Assembly (NCBI RefSeq): GCF_009649745.1
Contig: NZ_WJNG01000003.1
Coordinates: 62,001-126,000, forward strand
Direction of reading: 5' to 3'
Origin: Aquibacillus halophilus
Lineage (GTDB): Bacteria; Bacillota; Bacilli; Bacillales; Amphibacillaceae
DNA length: 64,000 nt
Translations under genes and position numbers: made by a program
Shown: one piece after another, positions 6,829 through 16,022 of the stretch
Position numbering within the stretch: position 1 is the stretch's first letter
How the letters are laid out: the number at the start of each line of letters is the position of its first letter
The notes under the pieces: model-generated
Told to the model about the DNA's origin: nothing
The model's database searches: none
The model's input: only the letters and a program-made list of their open reading frames with translations

Positions 6829-9336
6829 ATGCGTGGATTACTAACAAAAGTTTTTGGGGATGGTAACCAACGTCAATTAAATCGTCTACAGAATTATGTT
6901 GATGAAATTGAAGCGCTGGAGCCGGAATATGAGAAATTGTCTGATGATGGATTAAGACAAAAAACAGAAGAGTTTAAAAAACGTTATGAAAATGGCGAAA
7001 AGCTTGATGATCTTATGATAGAGACCTATGCAGTCGTTCGCGAGGGTGCAAAAAGGGTACTGAAGATGCGCCCATTTCCTGTTCAGTTACAAGGTGCAGT
7101 CTCCTTACATGAAGGTGACATTGCAGAGATGAAAACTGGTGAAGGTAAAACGCTTGCATCAACCATGCCTGCCTATTTAAATGCAATCACAGGTAAGGGT
7201 GTTCATATCATAACGGTTAACGAATACTTAGCTGACCGTGATGCTAAAGATATGGGACAGTTGTTTGAATTTCTTGGTCTTACCGTTGGAATAAATGGTA
7301 ATGGAATGACTAAGGAAGAAAAACGTGCCGCTTATTTGGCCGATATAACTTATGGTACTAATAATGAATTTGGCTTTGATTACCTTCGTGACAATATGGT
7401 TCTATACAAGGAACAAATGGTTCAACGGCCATTGCATTTTGCGATTATTGATGAGGTAGACTCTATTCTTATTGATGAAGCGAGAACACCTTTAATTATA
7501 TCTGGTTCGGCACAAAAGTCGGCCAATATGTATCAACAAGCAAATTCGTTTGTTTTTACGTTAAAAAATGAAGAAGACTATACCTATGATGAAAAAACGA
7601 AGGGTGTTCAATTAACTGAAGAAGGAATTAATAAGGCAGAGCGTTTCTTCGGGATCGAAAACCTTTTTGATTTAAATAACGTTACGTTAACTCACCATAT
7701 TAATCAAGCATTGAAAGCACATGTTTCGATGCACAGAGATACAGATTATGTTGTTGAGGAAAATGAAGTTGTTATTGTTGACCAATTTACTGGTCGTCTG
7801 ATGAAAGGGCGTCGTTATAGTGATGGATTGCATCAAGCAATCGAAGCAAAAGAAGGCTTGCAAATCCAAAACGAGAGTATGACACTAGCATCAATCACGT
7901 TCCAAAACTTTTTCCGTATGTATGAAAAGCTTGCTGGTATGACTGGTACCGCGAAAACTGAGGCAGAGGAATTCCGTAACATCTATAATATGGATGTTAT
8001 TGCAATTCCAACAAACCAACCAATCGTTCGTAATGATAAAGCCGACTTGATCTATAAATCAGTCGAAGGTAAGTTTCGAGCAGTAGTTGAAGAAATAAGA
8101 GAGCGAAACAAAGCTGGACAGCCTGTACTTGTTGGTACTGTAGCAGTAGAAACATCTGAAATAATTTCTAATCTGTTGAAAAAAGCTGGTGTTAAACATA
8201 ACGTGTTGAATGCCAAAAACCACTTCCGTGAAGCAGAAATTATTGAAAATGCAGGTCAGCGTGGGGCGGTTACGATCGCTACTAACATGGCTGGTCGTGG
8301 TACTGACATTAAACTTGGTGAAGGTGTTGTTGATCTTGGTGGTTTATCGGTAGTTGGTACGGAACGCCACGAATCACGTCGTATTGATAATCAGCTACGG
8401 GGTCGTTCTGGTCGTCAGGGTGATCCAGGTATTACTCAGTTCTACCTATCGATGGAAGACGAACTAATGCGCCGCTTTGGATCAGACAACATGCGAGCAA
8501 TGATGGAAAAACTGGGAATGGACGATACTCAACCAATTGAGAGTAAAATGGTTTCTCGTGCAGTAGAATCTGCTCAAAAGCGTGTTGAGGGTAACAACTT
8601 TGATGCACGTAAGACAATTCTTTCTTATGATGATGTCCTACGTGAACAACGTGAAATCATATATCGACAACGGTTTGACGTTATTGACTCTGAAAACCTT
8701 CGTGACATCATTGAACAAATGATTCGAACTACTGTTGAAAAAACAGTCGAAAGCCATACGCAGGATGAAATGGAAGAAAAGTGGAACACTCCTGCTATTA
8801 TAGAGTTTCTATACGCAAACCTATTAGAGCCAACATATATTGTAGAAGAAGACTTAAAGGGCAAAGAACCCGATGAAATTGTTGACACTATTATGGAACG
8901 TGTCATTAAGAAATATGATGAAAAAGAAGAAGAACTTACTTCAGAACAAATGCGTGAGTTTGAAAAGGTTATTCTACTACGTACAGTTGATACAAAGTGG
9001 ATGGACCATATTGATCAGATGGATCAGCTACGACAAGGGATTCATTTACGTGCATATGGACAAAATGATCCGTTACGTGAATACCAAATGGAAGGCTTCG
9101 CGATGTTTGAACAAATGGTTGAGGCAATTAACGAAGATGTTGCCAGATATGTAATGAAAGCTCAAATTCGTGAAAACTTGAAGCGCCAGGAAGTTGTTAA
9201 GGATGCTAAAGCCGTTTCAGGTAATCAAGAAAAGCAGAAGGTGAAACGTCCATTTGTTAAGTCAGAAGATGTTGGACGAAATGACCCTTGCCCGTGTGGT
9301 AGTGGTAAGAAATACAAGCACTGTCACGGAGCTTAA
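6829..9336 (+). CDS. secA: Preprotein translocase ATPase SecA
   Basis: SecA drives secretory proteins through SecYEG using ATP. The 835-aa protein has Walker [10 protein letters not shown] near residue 102, the DEAD-type box [21 protein letters not shown] region near 207, the second RecA domain with [15 protein letters not shown] and [13 protein letters not shown], and a C-terminal zinc-binding tail [23 protein letters not shown] precedes the ATG. As in B. subtilis it is followed by prfB. All expected motifs are intact. Confidence 0.99.
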   Translation: MRGLLTKVFGDGNQRQLNRLQNYVDEIEALEPEYEKLSDDGLRQKTEEFKKRYENGEKLDDLMIETYAVVREGAKRVLKMRPFPVQLQGAVSLHEGDIAEMKTGEGKTLASTMPAYLNAITGKGVHIITVNEYLADRDAKDMGQLFEFLGLTVGINGNGMTKEEKRAAYLADITYGTNNEFGFDYLRDNMVLYKEQMVQRPLHFAIIDEVDSILIDEARTPLIISGSAQKSANMYQQANSFVFTLKNEEDYTYDEKTKGVQLTEEGINKAERFFGIENLFDLNNVTLTHHINQALKAHVSMHRDTDYVVEENEVVIVDQFTGRLMKGRRYSDGLHQAIEAKEGLQIQNESMTLASITFQNFFRMYEKLAGMTGTAKTEAEEFRNIYNMDVIAIPTNQPIVRNDKADLIYKSVEGKFRAVVEEIRERNKAGQPVLVGTVAVETSEIISNLLKKAGVKHNVLNAKNHFREAEIIENAGQRGAVTIATNMAGRGTDIKLGEGVVDLGGLSVVGTERHESRRIDNQLRGRSGRQGDPGITQFYLSMEDELMRRFGSDNMRAMMEKLGMDDTQPIESKMVSRAVESAQKRVEGNNFDARKTILSYDDVLREQREIIYRQRFDVIDSENLRDIIEQMIRTTVEKTVESHTQDEMEEKWNTPAIIEFLYANLLEPTYIVEEDLKGKEPDEIVDTIMERVIKKYDEKEEELTSEQMREFEKVILLRTVDTKWMDHIDQMDQLRQGIHLRAYGQNDPLREYQMEGFAMFEQMVEAINEDVARYVMKAQIRENLKRQEVVKDAKAVSGNQEKQKVKRPFVKSEDVGRNDPCPCGSGKKYKHCHGA

Positions 9337-9356
9337 AAAGGGTTGTAAATAGGGAG

Positions 9357-9386
9357 ACACTTCCTACTCGTAGGAGGTGTTTTCTT
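9357..9386 (+). terminator. Terminator after secA
   Basis: ACACTTCCTAC (9357-9367), loop TC, GTAGGAGGTGT (9370-9380), then TTTCTTCTT. Confidence 0.8.
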
Positions 9387-9435
9387 CTTACCGAATTATT
9401 TGAAAAGGTACTATTAACTTTATGAGGTGAATGAT

Positions 9436-10537
9436 ATGGAATTAGTGGAAATAAGACAAGAGTTAGATAAAATGGCTAAACTATTAGCTGGCTTTAGGGG
9501 GTCTCTTTGACTTAGATGAAAAGAGATCACGTATCGCTGAATTGGATGAGGTAATGACTGACCCAAGTTTTTGGAATGACCAACAAGCGGCTCAAACAGT
9601 TATTAATGAGGTGAATGAGCTTAAGGATTTAGTCAATACCTTTGATCAGCACCAAGAAAGCTTAGAAAACCTTGAGGTATCTCACGAGTTAGTAAAAGAA
9701 GAGGAAGATCCTGATTTACGTGCAGAATTAGAAACTGAGGTAAATGAATTAACCGAGGCATTAAATAAATTTGAATTATTTATGCTCCTAAGTGAACCAT
9801 ACGACAAAAATAACGCAATTTTAGAGTTGCATCCTGGTGCTGGTGGTACAGAGTCACAGGATTGGGCAAGCATGCTGTTACGTATGTACACTCGTTGGGC
9901 TGAATCGAAAAATTTCAAGGTTCAAACAATGGATTACCTGCCAGGTGATGAGGCTGGGCTTAAGAGTGTAACTTTAATGATTAAAGGTCACAATGCATAT
10001 GGATTTTTAAAAGCAGAAAAAGGTGTTCACCGGTTAGTAAGAATTTCTCCGTTTGATTCGTCTGGCCGTAGACACACTTCATTTGTATCCTGCGAGGTTA
10101 TGCCGGAGATGGATGGCGATATTGATATCGAAGTAAGAACCGAGGATTTAAAGATTGATACGTATCGTTCTAGTGGTGCTGGTGGACAGCACGTCAACAC
10201 TACAGATTCAGCTGTCAGGATTACACATGTTCCTACTAACACTGTTGTTACTTGTCAGTCCGAGCGTTCCCAAATAAAAAACCGTGAAAGTGCAATGAAA
10301 ATGTTAAAAGGGAAACTATACCAGTTAGAAATAGAAAAGCAGCAACAAGAATTAAACGAAATACGAGGAGAACAAAAGGAAATTGGCTGGGGAAGTCAAA
10401 TTCGCTCTTATGTTTTTCATCCTTATTCAATGGTAAAAGACCATCGAACCAACCACGAAGTTGGCAACACCCAAGGCGTGATGGACGGTGACTTAGACCC
10501 ATTCATCGATGCCTACTTAAGATCACAAATGGATTAA
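9436..10537 (+). CDS. prfB: Peptide chain release factor 2 (programmed +1 frameshift)
   Basis: RF2 terminates translation at UGA and UAA. A 24-codon first frame ([20 protein letters not shown]...) runs from ATG 9436 to an in-frame TGA at 9508-9510; a +1 shift on CTT continues in the frame that reaches 10537, giving about 366 aa. The catalytic GGQ loop is [13 protein letters not shown] and the UGA-recognition tripeptide is SPF in [12 protein letters not shown]. The body alone would start at 9542 if the shift were missed. GAGGTGA precedes the ATG. It is followed by a strong terminator. Confidence 0.97.
9495..9511 (+). other. prfB programmed frameshift site
   Basis: The internal Shine-Dalgarno-like AGGGGG is three bases before CTT TGA C, the classic autoregulatory slip site: when RF2 is scarce the ribosome pauses at UGA and shifts +1. 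The in-between codon is TCT here. Confidence 0.95.
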
Positions 10538-10546
10538 AACGATAAG

Positions 10547-10580
10547 AAGTGGCACCCTCATTATGAGGGTGCCACTTTCC
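10547..10580 (+). terminator. prfB terminator
   Basis: A perfect 14-bp stem, AAGTGGCACCCTCA / TGAGGGTGCCACTT with loop TTA, ends in a short T run. The next bases GGGACGGTTCTTTTGCGTCC form another small hairpin. Confidence 0.88.
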
Positions 10581-10890
10581 ATAGGGACGGTTCTTTTGCG
10601 TCCTTTGTCTTTATCGCATCATCCATGCATTACAGTAAAGCGCTAAACGTTGTTGTGGCAATATTTACACCTATATTTTGACGTGTTATACTCCATAAGG
10701 TTGACTATCGGATATCGATCGTAGAGTCGTTAATTAATAAGGTTGTATTCTAGTTATTTTTAACACGAAAAATCTAGAATTTTCACCACACAAAGAAAAT
10801 CGGTTTATATTTTCGAGGAGTCTTCTTTTATTTTGTGTTTGATAACTACAATAAATCAATCAAAAGCTAATTATTTATAAGATGGTGAAT

Positions 10891-11098
10891 GGAGCGTAGG
10901 GTAGTCGACTCCTGCGGGAAAAGCAAATGTTTTCGATGGGACGAGTAATCGCAGTCCCAACAGTTGAAAATCCCACAGGACTTGAATTAACTTCCTGAAT
11001 TAGCACCACACGCAGAAAAAGTGTATTTCTTTTTCAAGGAAGCGTTTTTCTTCCGAGGAAGTTGAAGCGTTGCCCACGGAAAGCGACTACCCGGAGCA
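10891..11098 (+). repeat. Dispersed hairpin repeat, copy A (with insertion)
   Basis: The ends GGAGCGTAGGGTAGTCG and CGACTACCCGGAGC pair. Inside, GGGACGAG...TCGCAGTCCC and a CCGAGGAAGTTGAAGCGTTG block match copy E at 39357-39505. Relative to E it carries an extra 60-nt module (10977-11036) bounded by AGGA direct repeats. No coding potential is seen. The flanks 10580-10890 and 11099-11179 hold nothing else I can identify. Confidence 0.8.
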
Positions 11099-11179
11099 AC
11101 AGCAACAACTAAATTGATGTAAGAGCCATTAATAAATCCAAACTTATTAGATAATCACGTGAAAATGAGGTGCAGATTT

Positions 11180-12046
11180 ATGATTGCGAAATATAGACGG
11201 GAACCAATGCCTTTTGCTCTTATAACTATAATTGAATATACACTTGTCTTGATTGGTGCATTTTTCGTGGCGATGGCATTTAATGTATTTTTACTTCCCC
11301 ATGAAATTGCTTCTGGAGGAGTGGCTGGGATTAGTACGATTACTAAATCAGTCTTTGGATGGGAGCCTTCAATCGTTCAGTGGGCATTAAACTTACCTTT
11401 GTTTATAGCCGGAGTAGTTTTCCTTGGCAAAAACTTCGGAGCTAAATCACTCGTAGGTACTGTAGTATTGCCTTTTTTCGTTTATTTAACACGGGATTGG
11501 CCTGCTGCAACTCCAGACCCTTTGTTAGGAGCCATTTTTGGTGGGATTTGTGTTGGTCTAGGTATTGGGATTGTATTTAGAGGCAGAGCATCGACGGGTG
11601 GTATCGACTTAGCTGCTCAAATATTCCACAAGTATTTTCCATTACCATTAGGTGTTTGTGTCGCTCTGTTTGACGGAATGATTGTTTTAACAGCAACCTT
11701 TGTTTTTTCAATTGAACAGGGATTGTATGCTTTGATTGGATTGTTCATTACTAGCAGGACAATCGACTTTGTCCAGGTGGGATTGAATACGTCCAAGAAT
11801 GTAATGATTATTACAGATAAAATTGATGAGGTTCGTCAAGTATTGTTAATGGATATTGACCGTGGTGTTACTGTTTTAAATGCCACGGGTGGATACACGG
11901 ACGAGGAAAGGCGCATTATAATGTGTGTTGTCGCCCAAAACGAATTTAGTAAGGTCACCCAAATAGTTCGACGGATAGATCCTCATGCTTTCGTTGTCGC
12001 GATGAATGCTACCGAGGTTCTAGGAGAAGGATTTAAGACCTCTTAA
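11180..12046 (+). CDS. YitT family membrane protein
   Basis: This 288-aa protein has a YitT_membrane domain of about five to six transmembrane segments (LITIIEYTLVLIGAFFVAMA; NLPLFIAGVVFLGKNFG; GAIFGGICVGLGIGIVFRG) and a cytoplasmic DUF2179 domain at about residues 205-280 (DIDRGVTVLNATGGYTDEER). The motif GRASTGGIDLAAQI is typical. B. subtilis has a paralogue (YvjA) at this locus, next to cccB. The substrate is not established. ATG 11180 has GAGGTG seven nt upstream and replaces an earlier GTG at 11159. Confidence 0.9.
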   Translation: MIAKYRREPMPFALITIIEYTLVLIGAFFVAMAFNVFLLPHEIASGGVAGISTITKSVFGWEPSIVQWALNLPLFIAGVVFLGKNFGAKSLVGTVVLPFFVYLTRDWPAATPDPLLGAIFGGICVGLGIGIVFRGRASTGGIDLAAQIFHKYFPLPLGVCVALFDGMIVLTATFVFSIEQGLYALIGLFITSRTIDFVQVGLNTSKNVMIITDKIDEVRQVLLMDIDRGVTVLNATGGYTDEERRIIMCVVAQNEFSKVTQIVRRIDPHAFVVAMNATEVLGEGFKTS

Positions 12047-12171
12047 AGACAATATTACTTGAATAGGATCCTTTGAAGGAAATGGTCACTCTTTATTCCT
12101 CCCTTTCTAGGTGATTCTGAATTATAATCAAGTAAGTTCATGCATTTATTTGATAGGGGATGGTAGCAATA

Positions 12172-12471
12172 ATGAGGATGAGTATAATTATGTTATTTTT
12201 TGGTGCTGTATTAGCACTTAGTGGTTGTGGTTCTAGTTCTAGTGAAGAATCAAAGGATCCTGCTGAGGTAGCTTTCAGACAGAACTGCGCATCTTGTCAT
12301 GGCGGAGATCTTAGTGGTGGGGCAGGTCCTTCATTAGAATCTATCGGTTCAAAGTATTCGAAGGAAGAGATTTTGGATATAATTCACAACGGTATCGGTG
12401 CAATGACTGCTGGGAAGGCACGCGGAGAAGATGCAGAGCTAATAGCGACTTGGCTAGCTGCTAAAAAATAA
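12172..12471 (+). CDS. cccB: Cytochrome c-551 lipoprotein
   Basis: A small membrane-anchored cytochrome c that carries electrons to a terminal oxidase on the outer face of the membrane. The lipobox is ALSGC near residue 19, followed by a Ser-rich spacer. The haem site is CASCH, and the distal Met ligand is probably in IGAMTAG. About 99 aa is typical of CccB. AGGGG lies upstream; ATG 12172 is chosen over 12160, where the ribosome site would touch the codon. Neighbour yitT matches the B. subtilis order. Confidence 0.9.
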   Translation: MRMSIIMLFFGAVLALSGCGSSSSEESKDPAEVAFRQNCASCHGGDLSGGAGPSLESIGSKYSKEEILDIIHNGIGAMTAGKARGEDAELIATWLAAKK

Positions 12472-12484
12472 TAAAGTGAAATGT

Positions 12485-12521
12485 GCCTGGAAATGGGACT
12501 TACCATTTACCAGGCTTTTTT
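12485..12521 (+). terminator. cccB terminator
   Basis: GCCTGG-AAATGG pairs with CCATTTA-CCAGGC with one bulge, followed by TTTTTT. Confidence 0.8.
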
Positions 12522-12885
12522 ATGTTCTCAAAATTCATCTATTAAAAAGTACTTCAACATGTTTACAACGCTATTTGAAACTAGTAACGTGGAAGTGGTT
12601 ACCAGTAGTGGCTTAGGAATACTATAATCTATTAAAAACTTACAATTTTTAATAAAATGATAAAATACATCCAATAATTGTAATATAAATGCAATATATT
12701 AAACGAATATCCAAAAAATTACAAGGATTGAAATACAAATGTAATAATTTTATGTCTAAAATAATAGAAAATAGATGTTATAATAATTAGGACCTGTTAT
12801 TTCGACAGAACATGCAGGTTACTACTTAAGTAAAGTTCAGACTGCTTTGAGAAACCACATACTAATGATAAAAGGTGATAGATAT
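12522..12885. other. AT-rich leader of ftsEX
   Basis: No gene is seen. A consensus -10 box TATAAT lies at 12779-12784 without a clear -35 partner and probably drives ftsE. Several near-repeats of ATTGTAATATAAAT/ATTGAAATACAAAT type (12675-12750) are simply AT-rich sequence. Confidence 0.4.
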
Positions 12886-13572
12886 ATGATAGAAATGCAG
12901 AGCGTTTATAAGACTTACCCAAATGGTGTAACAGCTTTAAATGGTATTGATGTCACCATTGAACAAGGTGAATTTGTCTATGTTGTTGGACCGAGTGGTG
13001 CAGGGAAATCTACTTTTATAAAATTAATATTTAGAGAAGAAAAGCCTTCTAAAGGAAGCATTATCATTAATAATAAGGACGTTCCTAAAATGAAATGGAA
13101 GGATGTCCCTTACCTACGTAGAGATATTGGTGTAGTTTATCAGGATTTCAAACTATTACCTAAAATGACAATCTATGAAAATGTTGCTTTTGCATTAGAA
13201 GTTATCGAAGAAACTCCTAAAAATATACGTAAACGAGTAATGGAAGTCTTAGACTTAGTTGGACTTAAAAACAAAGCCCGCTTTATCCCCGATGAACTAT
13301 CAGGTGGAGAACAACAACGTGTAGCTATTGCTAGAGCCATTGTTAACCATCCGAAGCTACTAATAGCGGACGAGCCTACTGGTAACCTTGACCCAGACAC
13401 ATCTTGGGAAATCATGAAGATTTTAGAAGAAGTTAACGCAAGTGGTACCACCGTAATCATGGCGACACACAGCAAAGAGATAGTAAATACAGTTAAAAAA
13501 CGTGTTATAGCAATCGAGGGCGGATTAATCGCTCGCGATGAACATCGAGGTGAATACGGCTATGAAATTTAG
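12886..13572 (+). CDS. ftsE: Cell division ABC transporter ATPase FtsE
   Basis: FtsE is the ATPase of the FtsEX complex, which transmits a cytoplasmic signal to extracellular murein hydrolases. Walker A is GPSGAGKST, the signature LSGGEQQR, Walker B LLIADEPTGNLD and the H-loop MATHS. 228 aa is normal. ATG 12886 follows AAAGGTGAT; the ORF upstream of it has no ribosome site. The gene overlaps ftsX by 11 nt. Confidence 0.97.
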   Translation: MIEMQSVYKTYPNGVTALNGIDVTIEQGEFVYVVGPSGAGKSTFIKLIFREEKPSKGSIIINNKDVPKMKWKDVPYLRRDIGVVYQDFKLLPKMTIYENVAFALEVIEETPKNIRKRVMEVLDLVGLKNKARFIPDELSGGEQQRVAIARAIVNHPKLLIADEPTGNLDPDTSWEIMKILEEVNASGTTVIMATHSKEIVNTVKKRVIAIEGGLIARDEHRGEYGYEI

Positions 13573-14455
13573 AACTTTAAAAAGGCACTTTAATGAAGGT
13601 GCGAAAAATATATGGCGTAATGGTTGGATGACTGTCGCTTCAGTTGGTGCAGTTACCACGACTCTAGTATTAGTGGGTGCGTTCCTGGCATTAATGTTTA
13701 ACTTAAATCAAATAGCTACTAACATAGAAAAAGATGTTGAGATTAAAGCATTAGTAGATTTGACTGCAGATGATGCTGAAATTGAAGTAATAGAGAGTGA
13801 GATTAATAAAATCTCAGAAATTTCTTCAGTAACTTTTTCTTCAAAGGAAGTAGAGCTAGCTAACTTGATAGAAAGTATGGGAGAAGAAGGGAATTCTTGG
13901 GAGTTATTTGAACAGGACAACCCTCTAAATGATGCATACATTATCAAAACGACCGATCCACTAGATACATTAGCTGTAGCTGAACAATTAGAAGGAATAG
14001 CTAATATTCAAGAAGTTAACTACGGAAAAGATGTTGTTCAAAATCTGTTTCGTTTTAATGAACTTGCTAGAAACATAGGTTTGGGTCTAATTATTGGCCT
14101 GATATTTACCGCGATCTTCCTAATTTCAAATACGATCAAGATTACGATCTTGGCTAGAAAAAGAGAAATTGGAATTATGAAGCTTGTCGGTGCAACGAAC
14201 GGATTCATTCGTTGGCCATTCTTTGTTGAAGGTTTATTACTTGGGGTGTTAGGAAGTATTATTCCAATTGTTGTGATAGTTTCTGGTTATCTCTATCTAA
14301 TCAACAATGTAAGTGCCTTGACTCAATTTACTTTTATTGAATTGTTACCTTTTAATCCATTTGCATGGCAATTATCATTGATTATCCTGTCAATTGGAGC
14401 AACAATCGGTGTCTGGGGTAGCGTGATGAGTGTTCGCAAATTCTTGAAGGTATAA
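13562..14455 (+). CDS. ftsX: Cell division protein FtsX
   Basis: FtsX is the membrane partner of FtsE, with four transmembrane segments and an extracellular domain between TM1 and TM2 that contacts the hydrolase activator. TM1 is near residues 22-45 (TVASVGAVTTTLVLVGAFLA); three TM segments follow from about 170 (GLGLIIGLIFTAIFLISNT). The motif ARKREIGIMKLVGATNGFIR is diagnostic. ATG 13562 has GAGGTG upstream and lies within the end of ftsE, indicating coupling. Confidence 0.96.
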   Translation: MKFRTLKRHFNEGAKNIWRNGWMTVASVGAVTTTLVLVGAFLALMFNLNQIATNIEKDVEIKALVDLTADDAEIEVIESEINKISEISSVTFSSKEVELANLIESMGEEGNSWELFEQDNPLNDAYIIKTTDPLDTLAVAEQLEGIANIQEVNYGKDVVQNLFRFNELARNIGLGLIIGLIFTAIFLISNTIKITILARKREIGIMKLVGATNGFIRWPFFVEGLLLGVLGSIIPIVVIVSGYLYLINNVSALTQFTFIELLPFNPFAWQLSLIILSIGATIGVWGSVMSVRKFLKV

Positions 14456-14509
14456 CCAAGGTAAAATCACCGGATAACTAGATTTCACAGAGAGAGGGGA
14501 AAAATATCG

Positions 14510-15889
14510 ATGAAAAAGTTGTTATCTTTTTTTGTTATCATGATAGTAACTATCACAGCTATCATCCCAACTTCACAGCAGGTAAGTGCTGCGAGTATAT
14601 CAGGACTAAAACAACAACTCCAGGAACTTAATCAAGAGAATAGTAATTTAAAAGAAGAACAGAGTGATATAAGCAGTGCAGCACAGGAAGCTGAGAATAA
14701 ACTTGCGGAAAATCAATCTGAGCAACACAACGTGTTATCTCAGATTACTCAAATTGATGCAGAACTAGCTGAGACTCAATCTAAATTAACAATAAAAGAG
14801 AATGAGATAACAGCAACAAATACAGAAATTGATCTAACTGAATTAGAAATTGAGCAGACGACGACAGAGATTGAGCTATTAAAAGGAGAAATCACTGTAC
14901 TATTAGAGCGTATCGCAGAAAGAGAAGAATTATTAAAAAACCGGTTACGCGCATTACAACAAAAGGGTGGAGATATCAGCTACCTAGAGGTTCTGATGGG
15001 AGCCCAAAACTTTGGCGATTTCATCAACAGAGCGTCTGCAGTGACGAAAATCATGGACCAGGATAAAGGGATCATGGAAACTCACAAAGCGGAAAAAGAA
15101 GATCTTGATAATAAGCAGACAGAATTAGAGGTTAAACAAGCAAATCTTGAAGATAAGAAAGTTAAACTTGATGAAAAGAGAACAGAACTAGTAAGCCAAA
15201 AACAAGAATTGGACTCATTACAAGCAACACTTAATGGTCAAATGACAGAAAAAGAAAACCTAATGGCTGAATTAGAAGAAGAGGAACATGCACTTGAAGA
15301 ACATAAGATGTCATTAGAAGAAGAACGGCGTGTATTAAGTAACCAGGCAGCTATTATAGAAAGAGCAAAGAAAGAAGCTCAGCAAGAAATAGCTAGGTTA
15401 GAGCAATTAGCAAAAGAAAAAGAGAAGGCATCTGCTGCTAACGGTGATGCGCCATCTGGTGAAACATCTACAACTCAGCCATCACCAGGTCTTTCTGCTG
15501 GTGGTAGTGGAATATTCAGCTGGCCAGCTTCTGGAAGATTGAGCTCAGGCTTTGGTGGGAGAAGCTTAGGCTATCACTATGGAATAGACATCGCTAATGG
15601 CGCGGGTACAAAAATAGCTGCCGCAGCTTCTGGATATGTAACGCGAGCAGATCGATCTCCGAGTTACGGAAATGTTGTATATGTGTATCATCCGCAGTAT
15701 AATAAAACTACGGTCTACGCACATATGATAAGCTTGTCTGTATCCTTAGGACAGTCAGTATCCGAAGGACAAAAACTTGGTGGAATGGGTAATACTGGTC
15801 ACTCCTTTGGAAATCATTTACACTTTGAAGTACATAATGGTGGCTGGAGCTACCGTGGTGGACTTAACCCAATGGGATACTTGAAATAA
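14510..15889 (+). CDS. Secreted M23 murein hydrolase with coiled coil (EnvC-like)
   Basis: A signal peptide (MKKLLSFFVIMIVTITAIIP, cleavage after VSA) is followed by a long coiled coil (residues 30-310), a Ser/Thr/Pro linker and a C-terminal M23 peptidase domain (about 345-459). The zinc ligands appear intact: HYGID, a central YAH and HLHFEV. Location directly after ftsEX, 54 nt downstream, makes it the likely FtsX-controlled hydrolase. In B. subtilis that partner is CwlO (NlpC/P60), encoded elsewhere. With full catalytic residues it is probably an endopeptidase itself, not only an activator like E. coli EnvC. Confidence 0.93.
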   Translation: MKKLLSFFVIMIVTITAIIPTSQQVSAASISGLKQQLQELNQENSNLKEEQSDISSAAQEAENKLAENQSEQHNVLSQITQIDAELAETQSKLTIKENEITATNTEIDLTELEIEQTTTEIELLKGEITVLLERIAEREELLKNRLRALQQKGGDISYLEVLMGAQNFGDFINRASAVTKIMDQDKGIMETHKAEKEDLDNKQTELEVKQANLEDKKVKLDEKRTELVSQKQELDSLQATLNGQMTEKENLMAELEEEEHALEEHKMSLEEERRVLSNQAAIIERAKKEAQQEIARLEQLAKEKEKASAANGDAPSGETSTTQPSPGLSAGGSGIFSWPASGRLSSGFGGRSLGYHYGIDIANGAGTKIAAAASGYVTRADRSPSYGNVVYVYHPQYNKTTVYAHMISLSVSLGQSVSEGQKLGGMGNTGHSFGNHLHFEVHNGGWSYRGGLNPMGYLK

Positions 15890-15934
15890 TAAAGCAGTTA
15901 TGAATAGATTAAATATGGCATAAACTATAGTAAG

Positions 15935-15970
15935 AAGGCATCGCACAAATTCGGTGTGATGCCTTTTTGT
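15935..15970 (+). terminator. Terminator after the M23 gene
   Basis: AAGGCATCGCAC pairs with GTGTGATGCCTT around a 7-nt loop, then TTTTGTGG. Confidence 0.85.
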
Positions 15971-16022
15971 GGACTAGTATAGTACGACAACAGTAGAATT
16001 CATTAAAATAGAGGTGATAGTC

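Noticed and set aside
8873-9154. 93-aa plus-strand ORF inside secA
   Set aside because: Out-of-frame shadow of the secA coding sequence, which has all family motifs.
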